A stretch of 48,566 nt of DNA from a virus, in IMG/VR virus record IMGVR_UViG_3300035698_027457, positions 1-48,566 of that record; one strand, 5' to 3'. Below the pieces are notes generated by a model. It made no database searches and had not been told where the DNA came from. It was given only the letters and a program-made list of their open reading frames with translations. Positions 47,882-48,566 of the stretch are shown in pieces. The stretch's first letter is position 1. Every line of letters begins with the position of its first letter. The position numbers and the translations under genes are program-made.

Positions 47882-48566
47882 TTACATAATGAAGGCATAG
47901 CTGCCGGTGACGGGGGGGCCATAGACAAGGTGAAGCGCCGGATCATTCGCGTCCTCGTTGCCGTGAATGCCCAAAACCCGATTCTCGCCGGTGGGGCCAC
48001 TGCCGCTCGGCCAATCAAGATTGCCACCCGTGCTCGCAGTGGTCATGCGAATTGCAGTCTTCGCAGCGGTGAGGGAAATTCCCGCCTTCCCCGCTGCATT
48101 AAGATTAATGTCGCGGGTGGAGTCATAGGCCCACGTTGAATAATTCGTGGAACCCCAAACGGTTGATCCGAGGTTGTCCCAATCTGTCGTTACCAGGCTG
48201 TCGTTATTCGCCTGGGTGCCTTCCACCAATACGAGATAGTCACCATCTGGGTGGTCAAGACGGGCATTGTTCGCATACAAATCAAGATATAATCGCCAAT
48301 ACGATGTATCCCCGACGACGCTGCCTCCGGGTATTGACGAGGTATCGCAGTTCAAAAAGATCCGCCTGCCGCGCCAATCGGTCGAACCGTTGCGCCTGGC
48401 ACCTACCTCCAAAAACCCATCATAGTCGGCAGAGGTAGCCTCAACATTGTCAATTACCGTGGCCCAAGCACTTGAGGCGGTGTAAAGAAAACCATCTTCC
48501 CAGCTGGAAGTCGTGGTGCCGTCGAACGTAGCATCAGTCACCACCGGATAGACGGCACGCCTGAGC
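47882..48566 (-). CDS. Adhesin-like structural protein, C-terminal part (continues from base 1)
   Basis: The C-terminal 185 codons of the 502-residue gene that begins at 951; bases 48440-48566 duplicate 1-127. An ATG at 48544 is internal and not the true start. The beta-rich domain contains RGRRIFLNCDTSSIPGGSVV, DYLVLVEGTQANNDSLVTTD and WPSGSGPTGENRVLGIHGNE, and ends DPALHLVYGPPVTGSYAFIM, a last-strand pattern typical of DNRLRE-like and other surface-protein domains. It probably forms the distal, receptor- or glycan-facing end of a virion protein. GGAGGATTAA of the next gene follows the stop. Confidence 0.85.
   Translation of the reverse strand, partial: LRRAVYPVVTDATFDGTTTSSWEDGFLYTASSAWATVIDNVEATSADYDGFLEVGARRNGSTDWRGRRIFLNCDTSSIPGGSVVGDTSYWRLYLDLYANNARLDHPDGDYLVLVEGTQANNDSLVTTDWDNLGSTVWGSTNYSTWAYDSTRDINLNAAGKAGISLTAAKTAIRMTTASTGGNLDWPSGSGPTGENRVLGIHGNEDANDPALHLVYGPPVTGSYAFIM
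48440..48566. repeat. 127-bp terminal overlap, right copy
   Basis: Identical to 1-127. Joining the two gives a circle and restores an unbroken 502-codon gene across the junction. Confidence 0.95.

Overview
The window is a complete circular genome of a tailed bacteriophage, cut open inside a gene. Bases 1-127 are repeated exactly as 48440-48566, so the circle is about 48,439 bp. The 127-bp overlap falls inside a coding sequence and looks like an assembly overlap, not a virion end. The gene set (large and small terminase, P22-type portal, scaffold, N4-gp56-type major capsid protein, tail nozzle-like and ejection-like proteins, no tape measure or sheath) suggests a short-tailed virus. The host is probably a bacterium: ribosome binding sites are strong, one matching the 16S rRNA 3' end over 13 bases, and the promoters are sigma70-like with extended -10 boxes. 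No integrase, RNA polymerase, tRNA or recognisable endolysin was seen. The host cannot be named from the sequence.

Layout. Two divergent transcription units leave a 1.2-kb non-coding control region (26687-27887). Leftward (minus strand, 26686 down to 1, then round the junction to 46686) run small genes, an iteron-like array, TerS, a small basic protein, TerL, a four-gene glycan cassette (acetyltransferase, deacetylase-like, ATP-grasp, glycosyltransferase), a structural protein, portal, scaffold, capsid, adaptor, two paralogous tail proteins, three large internal or ejection proteins, a repetitive fibre, a long adhesin-like protein split by the window ends, and small membrane or lysis-type genes. 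Rightward (27888-46759) run small early proteins, a nucleotide-metabolism pair, a recombination set (Cas4/RecB-like nuclease, Sak4-like ATPase, SSB-like protein), a ParB-methyltransferase fusion, a nucleotide-sugar pathway, a uracil-DNA glycosylase/DNA polymerase A fusion, a DUF3987-like helicase/primase and a GT2-TPR glycosyltransferase. The units converge at 46686-46759, where their last genes overlap tail to tail.

Most notable. (1) The control region is a giant imperfect palindrome of about 750 bp. Five separately located repeat pairs share one centre, at 27372, and the arms carry mirror-image promoters facing outward. The centre is very AT-rich and sits beside a 14-bp tandem repeat, so it is a good candidate origin and switch. 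(2) Two sugar cassettes, one within the packaging and head genes and one translationally coupled to the DNA polymerase, together encode what looks like an amino-sugar synthesis, decoration and transfer route resembling the Wlb/Wbp acetamido-uronate pathway. Their target could be virion, host surface or, more speculatively, DNA. (3) Four otherwise unrelated early proteins end in the same acidic tail (VDDDILS-like), suggesting a common docking partner. (4) A 24-bp hyphenated palindrome occurs four times, each time at a gene boundary next to a start codon. Several real genes shorter than 60 codons were found by reading the gaps and are listed below.
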